From the NCBI RefSeq assembly GCF_004331645.1, contig NZ_SJSK01000006.1, positions 1 through 64,000 of the forward strand: a stretch of 64,000 bases of DNA, in the 5' to 3' direction. The DNA comes from Pedobacter frigiditerrae. GTDB lineage: Bacteria; Bacteroidota; Bacteroidia; Sphingobacteriales; Sphingobacteriaceae. Both the position numbers and the translations under genes were made by a program. The notes below the pieces were generated by a model that had not been told where the DNA came from, ran no database searches, and worked only from the letters and a program-made list of their open reading frames with translations. Shown here piece by piece: positions 8,831 through 16,179 of the stretch. The stretch's first letter is position 1. Every line of letters begins with the position of its first letter.

Positions 8831-8856
8831 TTAGCTAATTAATCAATTAGCTAATT
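8821..8856. repeat. Three AATTAGCTAATT palindromes
   Basis: The 12-bp perfect palindrome AATTAGCTAATT occurs at 8821-8832, 8829-8840 and 8845-8856, with start-to-start spacing of 8 and 16 nt. The first copy contains the TMEM175-gene stop codon; the array ends 15 nt before the murB start. It may be an operator or chance low-complexity DNA. Confidence 0.6.
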
Positions 8857-8858
8857 AA

Positions 8859-8867
8859 TATCTTTGC
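8859..8867 (+). promoter_or_regulatory. Possible murB -7 element
   Basis: TATCTTTGC matches the Bacteroidota -7 consensus TAnnTTTGC and lies 3 nt before the murB ATG. Such a promoter would give a nearly leaderless mRNA. No convincing -33 TTTG is seen at the expected distance, so this is tentative. Confidence 0.3.
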
Positions 8868-8870
8868 CCC

Positions 8871-9908
8871 ATGCCAATCTTACAAGAAAACACTTCCTTA
8901 AAAAACTATAATACATTTGGTATTGATGTAAATGCGAAATACTTTGCAGAAGTAAAAAGCATAGCAGATTTAAAAGAGGTTTTCAGTCATCTGATTGCCC
9001 CAAAGGGGCTTCTTGGGAGCAAGGAAAAACAATTGTTGGTGTTAGGTGGAGGCAGTAATATGCTATTCACTAAAGATTTTGATGGATTAGTTGTCAAAGT
9101 AAGTATACCTGGCATCAGTTTTACAACAGAAGGTGATGATGTGATGGTTACTGCAGGTGGTGGCATAGTATGGAACGATTTAGTAAATTATTGTGTGGAT
9201 AACGGTTTTGCAGGCATCGAAAACTTAAGTTTAATCCCTGGAACAGTAGGGGCTTCACCCATACAAAACATTGGTGCTTATGGCGTAGAGCTTAAAGATG
9301 TATTTCATTCTTGCCAGGCATTTGAAATCGCCACTGGCGAAATAAGAACTTTTACTTATGCAGATTGTAAATTTGATTATAGAGATAGTGTCTTTAAAAA
9401 TGAACTTAAGGGGAAATACATCATCACCTCGGTTGTTTTCCATTTAAGTAAAAAAGCTAACCTACAAACACATTACGGAGCCATTACAACAGAGTTAGAA
9501 AATAGGCATATTAACGAGCCAACTATTGCAGATGTTTCTAAAGTTGTATCTCATATTAGGGTGAGTAAATTACCCGATCCAAAAACAATTGGCAATGCAG
9601 GTAGTTTTTTTAAAAATCCCGTTATCGAAAAACCAGCATTTGATAAGTTAATTAAAAAATTCCCAGAGATAGTTAATTATCCTATAGCAAATGGAAATGT
9701 AAAATTAGCTGCGGGTTGGCTAATTGAGCAATGTGGTTTTAAGGGAAAAGTTGTAGGTGAAACTGGCACATGGAAAAATCAAGCCTTGGTGTTGGTAAAT
9801 CATGGTCATGCAAGTGGACAGGAAGTGTACAATTTTTCAGAACAAATTATTAAAACTGTGTATACCAAATTTAATGTTCAGCTAGAACGTGAGGTAAACA
9901 TATTGTGA
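8871..9908 (+). CDS. murB: UDP-N-acetylmuramate dehydrogenase (MurB)
   Basis: A 345-aa cytoplasmic FAD enzyme that reduces UDP-GlcNAc-enolpyruvate to UDP-MurNAc with NADPH, the second committed step of peptidoglycan precursor synthesis. Visible motifs are NTFGIDVNAKYF (about 15-26), the FAD-binding LVLGGGSNMLF (about 62-72), PGTVGASPIQNIGAYGVE (about 124-141), YRDSVFK (about 167-173) with the Ser that protonates the substrate within GNAGSFFKNP, and the C-terminal AAGWLIEQCGFKG. The domain order and length match type I (E. coli-like) MurB. It appears to be monocistronic. Confidence 0.96.
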   Translation: MPILQENTSLKNYNTFGIDVNAKYFAEVKSIADLKEVFSHLIAPKGLLGSKEKQLLVLGGGSNMLFTKDFDGLVVKVSIPGISFTTEGDDVMVTAGGGIVWNDLVNYCVDNGFAGIENLSLIPGTVGASPIQNIGAYGVELKDVFHSCQAFEIATGEIRTFTYADCKFDYRDSVFKNELKGKYIITSVVFHLSKKANLQTHYGAITTELENRHINEPTIADVSKVVSHIRVSKLPDPKTIGNAGSFFKNPVIEKPAFDKLIKKFPEIVNYPIANGNVKLAAGWLIEQCGFKGKVVGETGTWKNQALVLVNHGHASGQEVYNFSEQIIKTVYTKFNVQLEREVNIL

Positions 9909-10065
9909 CAAGTTGATTTTCGACCATTTTAGTAGGGTTTTCGTTAAAGTTAATTCAGATTTTAATTTTTTGGTATTATAGTTGTATAAGTGTAATTAGA
10001 TATAACAGTTACTTCGAACCAAATAAAAGTTTCTGTTTCTTTTTTAAAACTTAAAACTAAAAACT

Positions 10066-10593
10066 ATGACACAGCTACAATTTAACCACCAATTGCACGA
10101 TTATTCTGGTTCATTACAGTCATTCGCTTTAAATTTTACTAAAGATGTCGAAGACGCCAATGATTTGGTACAGGATACCATGCTTAAGGCTGTAACATAC
10201 TACAGCAAGTTTAAGGAAGGTACAAATCTAAAAGGTTGGTTATTTACCATTATGCGCAATACGTTTATCAATAATTACAGACGTATGGTAAAAACAAATA
10301 CATTAATTACGCAAAGCGAAGATATTTCTTCGGCTAACCTGCATTATAGCGCAACTCGTAATGATGTAGAGAGTAAATTTGTTTTAGGCGATATTCACAA
10401 AGCCTTGGCTACCTTACAGCCAGAATATTATGTGCCGTTTATCAAATATTTTGAGGGATTTAAATACCATGAAATTGCCGAAGAATTAGATATTCCTATT
10501 GGGACAGTAAAAACTCGTATCCACGTAGCTCGTGGAATACTTAAAAAATACTTAAAAACTTATGCAAAGGACCTTGCATCTACAGAAGCATAA
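10066..10593 (+). CDS. ECF-type RNA polymerase sigma-70 factor
   Basis: A 175-aa two-domain sigma factor. Region 2 spans about residues 15-80 (DANDLVQDTMLKA, then a GWLFTIMRNTFINNYRR segment that contacts promoter DNA). Region 4 spans about 115-168 (ALATLQPEYYVPFIKYFEG, YHEIAEELDIPIGTVKTRIH). No anti-sigma gene is adjacent, unlike the ECF/FecR pair further on, so this is probably a stand-alone regulator of the type widespread in Bacteroidota. A strong terminator follows 24 nt after the stop. Regulon unknown. Confidence 0.93.
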   Translation: MTQLQFNHQLHDYSGSLQSFALNFTKDVEDANDLVQDTMLKAVTYYSKFKEGTNLKGWLFTIMRNTFINNYRRMVKTNTLITQSEDISSANLHYSATRNDVESKFVLGDIHKALATLQPEYYVPFIKYFEGFKYHEIAEELDIPIGTVKTRIHVARGILKKYLKTYAKDLASTEA

Positions 10594-10616
10594 TAAAACC
10601 TGAAAAACATATACCG

Positions 10617-10660
10617 AAAAGGTTCTCTAGTCGCAGATTAGAGAACCTTTTTATTTTTGT
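10617..10660 (+). terminator. Intrinsic terminator after the ECF sigma gene
   Basis: A perfect 13-bp stem (AAAAGGTTCTCTA 10617-10629 with TAGAGAACCTTTT 10639-10651) and 9-nt loop, followed by a T-rich tract. Confidence 0.93.
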
Positions 10661-10718
10661 GACCTTTTAAACGAAGGCAAATCATTACTTTTGAAAATCT
10701 GAATTAATAAGATTTCGA

Positions 10719-11396
10719 ATGACCTATACTTTTTTACAACTCAATTTATTTTTATTCCTAATTCCATTTGCACTAGCATTAGATAAAAAAGTATTTAAAA
10801 TAGAAAATATTCGCTCCCTAATCGTTCCATCACTAATTGTAACGGTGATATTCTCTGAAATTGCAGTCTTTTTTACCGGGTTAAAAGTTTGGGAATTTAA
10901 TGCTGCTTACTTGGTTGGTATATATTACAGGGAACTTCCTTTAGAAGAATATCTTTTCATTTTTACTTTCAGCTTTGCTGGATTGGGCATTTACAATTAT
11001 TTAAACGCTAAGTTTCCTAAAAACGACCTGCAAAAATATAGTTTAGCACTAAGTCACGCTTTAATGGGTGTTTGCATAGCGATGTTGTTTTTCGCCTACA
11101 CTAAATGGTATCCGGCTATTACTTTTGCATTTTTAATGATGCTTTTAATTGGGGTAGAATACATCAATACATTAAGATTCATGTATAAGTTTTATAGGGC
11201 ATTCGTGGCCTCGTTAATCCTGTTCTACATTTGTTATGGTGTTATTTGTAATTTGCCAATAACTACATATCAGGCTACTGAAAACTTAGGCTTTGATTTA
11301 TTCAAAATCCCATTTGAAAATTACTTTTTTACAATGGGGATGCTTTTGTTAGGCGTTTATTTATTGGAATTTTTTAAATCTAGAAAGTCTGTTTAA
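10719..11396 (+). CDS. Lycopene cyclase domain protein (fused CrtYc-CrtYd type)
   Basis: A 225-aa membrane protein with about six to seven transmembrane helices. Two copies of the lycopene-cyclase-domain motif are visible, PLEEYLFIF (about 74-82) and PFENYFFTM (about 198-206), so it is the fused heterodimeric-type cyclase. This family cyclises the ends of lycopene to beta-rings in carotenoid synthesis. No other carotenoid gene lies nearby. It overlaps the downstream cytochrome-b5 gene by 1 nt (TAATG), which implies coupled translation. Confidence 0.87.
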   Translation: MTYTFLQLNLFLFLIPFALALDKKVFKIENIRSLIVPSLIVTVIFSEIAVFFTGLKVWEFNAAYLVGIYYRELPLEEYLFIFTFSFAGLGIYNYLNAKFPKNDLQKYSLALSHALMGVCIAMLFFAYTKWYPAITFAFLMMLLIGVEYINTLRFMYKFYRAFVASLILFYICYGVICNLPITTYQATENLGFDLFKIPFENYFFTMGMLLLGVYLLEFFKSRKSV

Positions 11397-11629
11397 TGGA
11401 TTTGCCAATTTATAGCAAACAACAACTCGCACTTCGAAACGGACAAGATAAGCCCGAAATATGGGTGGCTTACAAGGGAAATATTTATGATGTGGGCAGC
11501 AGTCGATTATGGAAAAATGGCAAACATTATGAGCATTGGGCCGGACAAGATTTAACCGATGAATTGCCCGATGCACCACATACCGAAGCGGTTTTTGAAA
11601 AGTTTGAGGTAATTGGCCTCCTGAAATAA
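11396..11629 (+). CDS. Cytochrome b5-like heme-binding domain protein
   Basis: A 77-aa single-domain protein. It starts with IYSKQQLALRNG and WVAYKGNIYDVG, the first strands of the cytochrome b5 fold, and has two candidate heme-ligand histidines, in HYEHWAGQDLTDEL and in APHTEAVFEKF. There is no membrane anchor. Its start overlaps the lycopene cyclase stop by 1 nt. A role as electron donor to a carotenoid-modifying oxygenase is possible but is inference from adjacency alone. Confidence 0.85.
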   Translation: MDLPIYSKQQLALRNGQDKPEIWVAYKGNIYDVGSSRLWKNGKHYEHWAGQDLTDELPDAPHTEAVFEKFEVIGLLK

Positions 11630-11699
11630 ATACCTCAACATCAAATTATTACAAACAATAAGGCTAGTGCTTCGTTTTTAGGTTAATACAACCTAAATA

Positions 11700-12128
11700 A
11701 TGGAATACATTGTTAAACAAAAAATCAAGATAAAAGCCAAACCAGCTGAAGTTTGGGATGCATTAACTAATCCTGAAAAAACAAAGGAATATTTCTTTAA
11801 CGCGAAGGTTTTTTCGACGTGGAAGGAAGGGAGTAGAATAACTTTTAAAGGAAGGATGTTTTTGATCATTAAGTTTGAAATGATTGGTAAAATCTTGGCA
11901 ATTAAACCAGAAAGTCTTTTGAAGTATACTTTAAAAAATAGCGGTGATAAAAAAGGCAAGTCATTTTCTACAGTAACTGATAAATTAACTTATGCTAAGG
12001 GAATAACCACCCTTACGATAACTGATGATGTTGGCAAAGGTGAAGGAGCAGAAAAGAGATATAAACGCTCTACAAAAGGCTGGAAAAAAGTATTGAAGGG
12101 CTTGAAAAAATTAGTTGAGCAAAAATAG
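11700..12128 (+). CDS. SRPBCC / AHSA1-like domain protein
   Basis: A 142-aa START-like helix-grip protein. The N-terminus IKAKPAEVWDALTNPEKTKEY is the typical SRPBCC opening, followed by alternating beta strands (FKGRMFLIIKFEMIGKILAI) and a Lys-rich C-terminal helix (KGWKKVLKGLKKLVEQK). Members bind small hydrophobic ligands or act as Hsp90 co-chaperone-like proteins; the specific role is unknown. It is a single gene ended by a bidirectional terminator. Confidence 0.83.
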   Translation: MEYIVKQKIKIKAKPAEVWDALTNPEKTKEYFFNAKVFSTWKEGSRITFKGRMFLIIKFEMIGKILAIKPESLLKYTLKNSGDKKGKSFSTVTDKLTYAKGITTLTITDDVGKGEGAEKRYKRSTKGWKKVLKGLKKLVEQK

Positions 12129-12164
12129 AAAGGGCAAGCTAAGCAGCTTGCCCTTTCTATTTTT
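12121..12164. terminator. Bidirectional intrinsic terminator
   Basis: A perfect 20-bp stem (12121-12140 with 12145-12164, loop AAGC) with A-rich and T-rich ends. It serves the SRPBCC gene (+) and the convergent PfkB gene (-). Confidence 0.95.
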
Positions 12165-12176
12165 GGAGGATATAAA

Positions 12177-13100
12177 CTAGTCTTGCGTAATCTCGAAGCT
12201 ACTTAAGCTTACAAACTGTTGCAAACGAGCTGCGATTGTTGTTTTGTCTAATTCTAATAATCTTTCTGTTCCGAATTTCTCTACACAGAATGATGCTAAG
12301 GCAGAACCATAGATTAATGCGTTTTTCATGTTATTAAAGTTCACTGTGCCAACTTGTGCCAAGTAACCAATAAAACCTCCGGCAAAGGTATCGCCTGCGC
12401 CTGTAGGGTCAAAAACATCGGCTAATGGAAGGGCAGGAGCAGAGAAGATTTTGTCTTCGTGGAATAACAAAGCGCCATGCTCACCTTTTTTAATGATCAG
12501 GTATTTTGGTCCCATGGTTAAAATCTTGTTAGCGGCCTTAACTAAAGAGTATTCTCCAGATAATTGGCGAGCTTCAGAATCATTAATGGTTAATACGTCG
12601 ACCAATTTAATGGTTTCCAATAAATCATCCATCATGATGTCCATCCAGAAGTTCATGGTATCTAAAACAATTAACTTAGGGCGTTTATTTAATCTTTCTA
12701 TAACTGTGCGCTGAATTTGAGGTGTTAAATTGCCCAACATTAAATATTCGCAATCTTGGTAGCTTTCTGGAATTATTGGGTCGAAATGCTCCAATACGTT
12801 TAACTCTGTAACCAAAGTATCACGACTATTCATGTCGTTATGATATTTTCCGCTCCAAAAAAATGATTTTTCGCCTTCTTTAATTTGTAAACCTTCAGTA
12901 TCTACGCCATGATTTTCAAGTAGAGCAATATCCTCTTTTTTAAAATCATCACCTACAACAGCCACAATTTTTGTCTTGTTATAGAAGTAAGAAGCAGCTA
13001 AACTAGCGTAAGTTGCAGCCCCACCTACTATTTTATCTGTTTTTCCGAAGGGAGTTTCAATGGCATCGAAAGCCACAGTACCTATGATTATCAGGCTCAT
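12177..13100 (-). CDS. PfkB-family carbohydrate/nucleoside kinase
   Basis: A 307-aa ribokinase-fold sugar kinase. The N-terminal substrate side shows VGGAATYASLAASYF (about 25-39). PfkB signature 2 is DPTGAGDTFAGG (231-242) with catalytic Asp237, preceded by IIKKGEHGALL. Substrate is not determinable; sequence style is close to Bacteroidota sugar/adenosine kinase-like proteins. Monocistronic, convergent with the SRPBCC gene. The 5' region is strongly A/T-rich. Confidence 0.9.
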   Translation of the reverse strand: MSLIIIGTVAFDAIETPFGKTDKIVGGAATYASLAASYFYNKTKIVAVVGDDFKKEDIALLENHGVDTEGLQIKEGEKSFFWSGKYHNDMNSRDTLVTELNVLEHFDPIIPESYQDCEYLMLGNLTPQIQRTVIERLNKRPKLIVLDTMNFWMDIMMDDLLETIKLVDVLTINDSEARQLSGEYSLVKAANKILTMGPKYLIIKKGEHGALLFHEDKIFSAPALPLADVFDPTGAGDTFAGGFIGYLAQVGTVNFNNMKNALIYGSALASFCVEKFGTERLLELDKTTIAARLQQFVSLSSFEITQD

Positions 13101-13181
13101 ATGATTTTTGTTAAATTTTTTTTAATTTTTTTCACTGCAAATATTGCATAAATAATTTAAAAGCCCTAATATTGCATTCCC

Positions 13182-13228
13182 AAAACGAACAAGGCTTTAT
13201 GTGTTGCACATCAATCCAAAGCCGTTTT
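13182..13228. other. Structured hairpin ahead of tRNA-Asn
   Basis: A nested inverted repeat: an 11-nt arm (13193-13203) pairs with CACAT (13207-13211) and, after a 6-nt bulge, AAAGCC (13218-13223), with flanking AAAAC/GTTTT. It sits 16 nt before the tRNA. It could be a processing hairpin or a terminator of unseen transcription. Confidence 0.35.
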
Positions 13229-13243
13229 AGGAATAACCAGTAC

Positions 13244-13320
13244 TCCTTCTTAGCTCAGCTGGTTAGAGCATCTGACTGTTAATCAGAGGGTCGCTGGTTC
13301 GAGCCCAGCAGAGGGAGCCA
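13244..13320 (+). tRNA. tRNA-Asn (anticodon GTT)
   Basis: A full cloverleaf is readable. The acceptor arm is TCCTTCT paired with AGAGGGA (one G-T pair). The D-arm has GCTC..GAGC and GGTTA. The anticodon stem CTGAC... has loop CTGTTAA (anticodon GTT). The T-arm is GCTGG-TTCGAGC-CCAGC, followed by discriminator G and an encoded CCA. Total 77 nt. Confidence 0.97.
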
Positions 13321-13357
13321 ATGCCCTTCACGATATCGTGAAGGGCATTTCTGTTTT
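13321..13357 (+). terminator. Terminator of tRNA-Asn
   Basis: A 28-nt perfect palindrome (13321-13348: ATGCCCTTCACG and its complement around ATAT) directly after the tRNA CCA end, followed by TTCTGTTTTT. Confidence 0.85.
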
Positions 13358-13400
13358 TAGCTGATTCTCAAATCGTTGAATACTGCAAATAGAGGCCGAT

Positions 13401-13429
13401 TTTTGGTTCGAACCCAGTGTCCGCACCCA
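13401..13429 (+). other. tRNA 3'-end-like fragment
   Basis: TTTTGGTTCGAACCCAG followed by TGTCCGCACCCA resembles a T-arm plus acceptor strand and CCA. TGGTTCGA-CCCAG is shared with the tRNA-Asn upstream apart from one base, and the acceptor part differs. No D-arm or anticodon arm precedes it. It may be a relic of an integrated element or of a deleted tRNA gene. Confidence 0.4.
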
Positions 13430-13453
13430 TACTGTGCAAAGCTTCTAAAAAAC

Positions 13454-13702
13454 TCAAACTTGCTTTACTAATACCTTCTTAGCGAATAGATTATAATTTA
13501 TATTCTCTGCTTTTTTTAGCTCGATGCTATTAAATTCGATAGGATTGCAAGTTTTGCTGGCATTATATAGTTTAAATGCTTGTTCTGAAAAGAAATAGAT
13601 GAGGTCAATATATTTCTCTGCTTCTTCTTCAGAAAGAACTGTGCCTTTGACTTTGAAATCTTCGATTACCTTTTTAGTGGTAAGCTTTTTTTGATTTTCC
13701 AT
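13454..13702 (-). CDS. Hypothetical protein, 82 aa
   Basis: I do not recognise this protein. It is charged and mostly helical (LTTKKVIEDFKVKG, LSEEEAEKYIDLIYFFSEQA), with a single CNPIEFNSIELKKAENINYN segment, no signal peptide and no membrane helix. It is divergent from the 132-aa unknown protein on the plus strand; both starts share a 91-bp control region. Position just after tRNA-Asn and a tRNA-like fragment suggests accessory DNA. Confidence 0.6.
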   Translation of the reverse strand: MENQKKLTTKKVIEDFKVKGTVLSEEEAEKYIDLIYFFSEQAFKLYNASKTCNPIEFNSIELKKAENINYNLFAKKVLVKQV

Positions 13703-13793
13703 TATGGTGAGTTTTGGTGAATTCTTTTTTAAATATTTGCCTGCTCATTCTTATCGCTATATTTGGATTAACAAACTTACTACAGCACGCTCA

Positions 13794-14192
13794 ATGTATC
13801 TTCGATTTACCACTCAATTTATAAATCCATATGGAGAACTGGAAACGGGTATATTTATGGCATTAAAATATCTGAGAGAAGATTACTCCCTTACAAATGA
13901 TGAAGACATTGTAAAGCTTAAAGGACTTACAGTTTGGTTTAATAAAAATTTGGAAAAGCCAAGTAGGTTTTCTAATGGAACAAGTAAGCATAATGCTGCT
14001 ATTTCCTTATCTTGGTTTAAAGATACAGCAAGTGAGCATCTTAAAAAAATGCAGGAATTTATTAAAATAGCTGAGCAATATGATATAGGAGTTGAAAGGA
14101 TTATTAGTAAAAATCCAGGCTATGTTGTCTATGAAGATGAATATCAAGTTTCAGCTATCCCTTTTAAAAATGATCGCAAAAATGTAATATAA
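13794..14192 (+). CDS. Hypothetical protein, about 132 aa
   Basis: Soluble protein of unknown family, visibly globular (MYLRFTTQFINPYGELETG, ALKYLREDYSLTNDEDI, KGLTVWFNKNLEKPSRF). It has no signal peptide. The frame is open from ATG 13704, but that start would abut the opposite gene's ATG and add a segment unlike the rest, so ATG 13794 is preferred. It ends exactly where the 91-bp repeat copy begins and is followed by a terminator at 14288. Confidence 0.65.
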   Translation: MYLRFTTQFINPYGELETGIFMALKYLREDYSLTNDEDIVKLKGLTVWFNKNLEKPSRFSNGTSKHNAAISLSWFKDTASEHLKKMQEFIKIAEQYDIGVERIISKNPGYVVYEDEYQVSAIPFKNDRKNVI

Positions 14193-14282
14193 TTGGATTA
14201 TTCAAAAGGATCTTCATCAATTTTTGCCATTCTGGTAAGGTCGTCAAGTAGATTTCTAGAAAAGCACACAGCTTCTGGAGCC
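14192..14282. repeat. 91-bp repeat, copy A
   Basis: Aligns without gaps to 23036-23126, with about 16 mismatches by hand (roughly 82% identity), in the same orientation. The core TAAGGTCGTCAA and ATTTCTAGAAAAG are identical. On the minus strand both copies carry an open frame ending in a conserved TAA (SRNLLDDLTR...DPFE here). Each copy is followed on the plus strand by an intrinsic terminator. Confidence 0.85.
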
Positions 14283-14520
14283 ATAATGGGCAAGCACGGT
14301 AAAACGGTCGCTTGCCCTCTTTTTTTAGCCCATAATTTGCTGTTAATCTGATAGATAAGAGCAATAAAAAACTCACCTTAGCGGTTCGATCTATATATGG
14401 TTCAGGAGAAAAAGATGGCTCTGGTTCAGGTTGATGCCAAACAATAGGCCAAGCCAAGGCCTTACCTAATAAATCCAGTTCTTGCTGTACTTGTCGAGCA
14501 GATAATCGGCATTAAAGGGT
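14198..14520 (-). pseudogene. Possible decayed gene remnant ending in the repeat tail
   Basis: On the minus strand, frames suggest a broken protein. An upstream piece reads QELDLLGKALAWPIVWHQ and PEPYIDRTAK. A downstream 28-codon piece (ATG 14284 to TAA 14198) reads MAPEAVCFSRNLLDDLTR and DPFE. They are not in one frame. I do not recognise the family. A plus-strand terminator overlaps the middle, so coding is doubtful. Confidence 0.3.
14288..14325 (+). terminator. Intrinsic terminator after repeat copy A
   Basis: GGGCAAGC (14288-14295) pairs with GCTTGCCC (14310-14317) with a 14-nt loop, followed by TCTTTTTTT. It would end transcripts of the 132-aa gene or of an RNA containing the repeat. 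Confidence 0.8.
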
Positions 14521-14572
14521 ATATTTCGGAGAAGTTTCAGCGAAATCTCCGACATGTTGTTCAACTTTATTT

Positions 14573-15988
14573 TTATTCCAAAATCGCCTTAGCCTCCAAA
14601 TATTCTTCCAACCCAAAAACACCATATTCTCTGCCTATTCCAGATTGTTTAAAACCTCCAAAGGGAGCTTTGGAATCGTGTGAAAGACCGTTAATGCAAA
14701 CTCTTCCTGCATCAATTTGAGATGCTACACGGTACGCTCTTTCTTTGTCGGCAGAACTAACATAGGCACACAAGCCATAAGCAGTATCGTTTGCAATGGT
14801 TATCGCATCTTGTTCATCTTTATATGGGATAATGGATAATACGGGGCCGAAAATTTCTTCCTGAGCAATACGCATATTATTTTTTACATTCGTGAAAATG
14901 GTTGCTTTTACAAAATTTCCGTCTTCTAATCCTTCAGGTTTATCCGTTCCGCCTATTAATAATGTGGCACCTTCTTCTTGTCCGATTTTGATGTAATCTA
15001 AAACTCGTTCGTATTGCTTTTTACTTACCATCGGGCCAATGGTGGTATCGCTATCTTTTGGGTCACCCACTTTTAGTTTTTCTACTACTGCTTTGGCTAT
15101 TATATTTACTTCATCTAGCTTGCTTTCTGGTACAATTAAACGGGTAGCTGCTGCGCAGGCTTGCCCGCTGTTCAGGAAAGCAGCAATTATTGCTGTGGGT
15201 ATAGCTTCTTCCAAATTGGCATCATCTAAAATAATATTGGGCGATTTCCCCCCCAATTCCAGCGTTACTCTTTTCATAGTATCAACGGCACCTTTGGCAA
15301 TAATTTTACCTACACCAGTTGAGCCGGTAAAAGCGATTTTTGAAATATCCGGATTACGGGTAAGTTCTGCACCCACTACATCGCCTAAACCATTCACAAA
15401 GTTCACAACACCTTTTGGCAAACCAGCTTCGTGAAAGCATTCTGCAATTACCTGTGTTTGTTGGGTGCTCATTTCGCTTGGTTTAACCACTGCTGTACAA
15501 CCTGCTGCAATAGCTGTCGAAAGTTTTGTAACAATAAATCCGTTGCTCATATTCCAAGGAATAATGATGCCCACCACACCTACCGGTTGCAAATGGACTT
15601 TTGATTTTCCGGTGGTAGGTTCAAAGTCAAAATTTTTCAACGTGTCAATCATTGCATTAATATCGTCAACGGCAAACCGGGCAACCATTGAACTGAACTG
15701 GAACACTCCGCCATATTCTTCCACCATTATATCGGTTAAATCCTTTTCACGCCTGCTTATCACAGAACGTAGCTTTTCTAAATAGGCAATACGTTCTTCC
15801 TTGGTTGTTTTTGAAAATAATTTTAATGCATCCTTAGCTGCAGCTACGGCGTTTTGAGTATCCACTTCATCGCCTAATGTAACTTCCCCTGTTTTTTGAT
15901 TAGTGGTTGGGCTGATTATATCCAATACTTGTTTGCCGTGTGGTGTTACAAATTCACCATTGATGTAAATTTTATCAATTGTTTTCAT
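14573..15988 (-). CDS. Aldehyde dehydrogenase family protein
   Basis: A 471-aa NAD(P)-dependent aldehyde oxidising enzyme. It shows the cofactor region IIPWNMSNG (about 142-150), VVKPSEMS, the Rossmann FTGSTGVGK (220-228), catalytic Glu244 in LELGGKSP, nucleophile Cys278 in NSGQACAA, and EEIFGPVL near 375. Length and motif order are those of class 1/2-like bacterial ALDHs acting on small aliphatic or aromatic aldehydes. It forms its own minus-strand unit in a run of redox genes (SDR, quinone oxidoreductase) that suggests detoxification. Confidence 0.95.
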   Translation of the reverse strand: MKTIDKIYINGEFVTPHGKQVLDIISPTTNQKTGEVTLGDEVDTQNAVAAAKDALKLFSKTTKEERIAYLEKLRSVISRREKDLTDIMVEEYGGVFQFSSMVARFAVDDINAMIDTLKNFDFEPTTGKSKVHLQPVGVVGIIIPWNMSNGFIVTKLSTAIAAGCTAVVKPSEMSTQQTQVIAECFHEAGLPKGVVNFVNGLGDVVGAELTRNPDISKIAFTGSTGVGKIIAKGAVDTMKRVTLELGGKSPNIILDDANLEEAIPTAIIAAFLNSGQACAAATRLIVPESKLDEVNIIAKAVVEKLKVGDPKDSDTTIGPMVSKKQYERVLDYIKIGQEEGATLLIGGTDKPEGLEDGNFVKATIFTNVKNNMRIAQEEIFGPVLSIIPYKDEQDAITIANDTAYGLCAYVSSADKERAYRVASQIDAGRVCINGLSHDSKAPFGGFKQSGIGREYGVFGLEEYLEAKAILE

Positions 15989-16099
15989 TTCTGAATATTT
16001 TTTTGTTTACACAAAATTCACCAATCATACCTTCACAACGTTTTCTTGACGGCTCAAAAATTAGTTGCTGTGTGGCTCAATAAATATGTTCTGAATAAA

Positions 16100-16136
16100 A
16101 AAACAACCATTCCGAAAAGTTCAGAATGGTTGTTTT
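16100..16136 (-). terminator. Terminator of the SDR gene (bidirectional form)
   Basis: A perfect 13-bp stem (AAAACAACCATTC 16100-16112 with GAATGGTTGTTTT 16124-16136, 11-nt loop) with A/T tracts at both sides. It lies 44 nt beyond the SDR stop. Confidence 0.88.
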
Positions 16137-16179
16137 ATTTTTTGAATTGCCTCACGTCTAATCTAGTTTGCTAGCACAG

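Noticed and set aside
14164..14457. Minus-strand 97-codon frame
   Set aside because: It crosses the end of the plus-strand gene, an intrinsic terminator and the repeat. Only part resembles a protein and that part is out of frame with the conserved tail, so it is noted only as a possible remnant.
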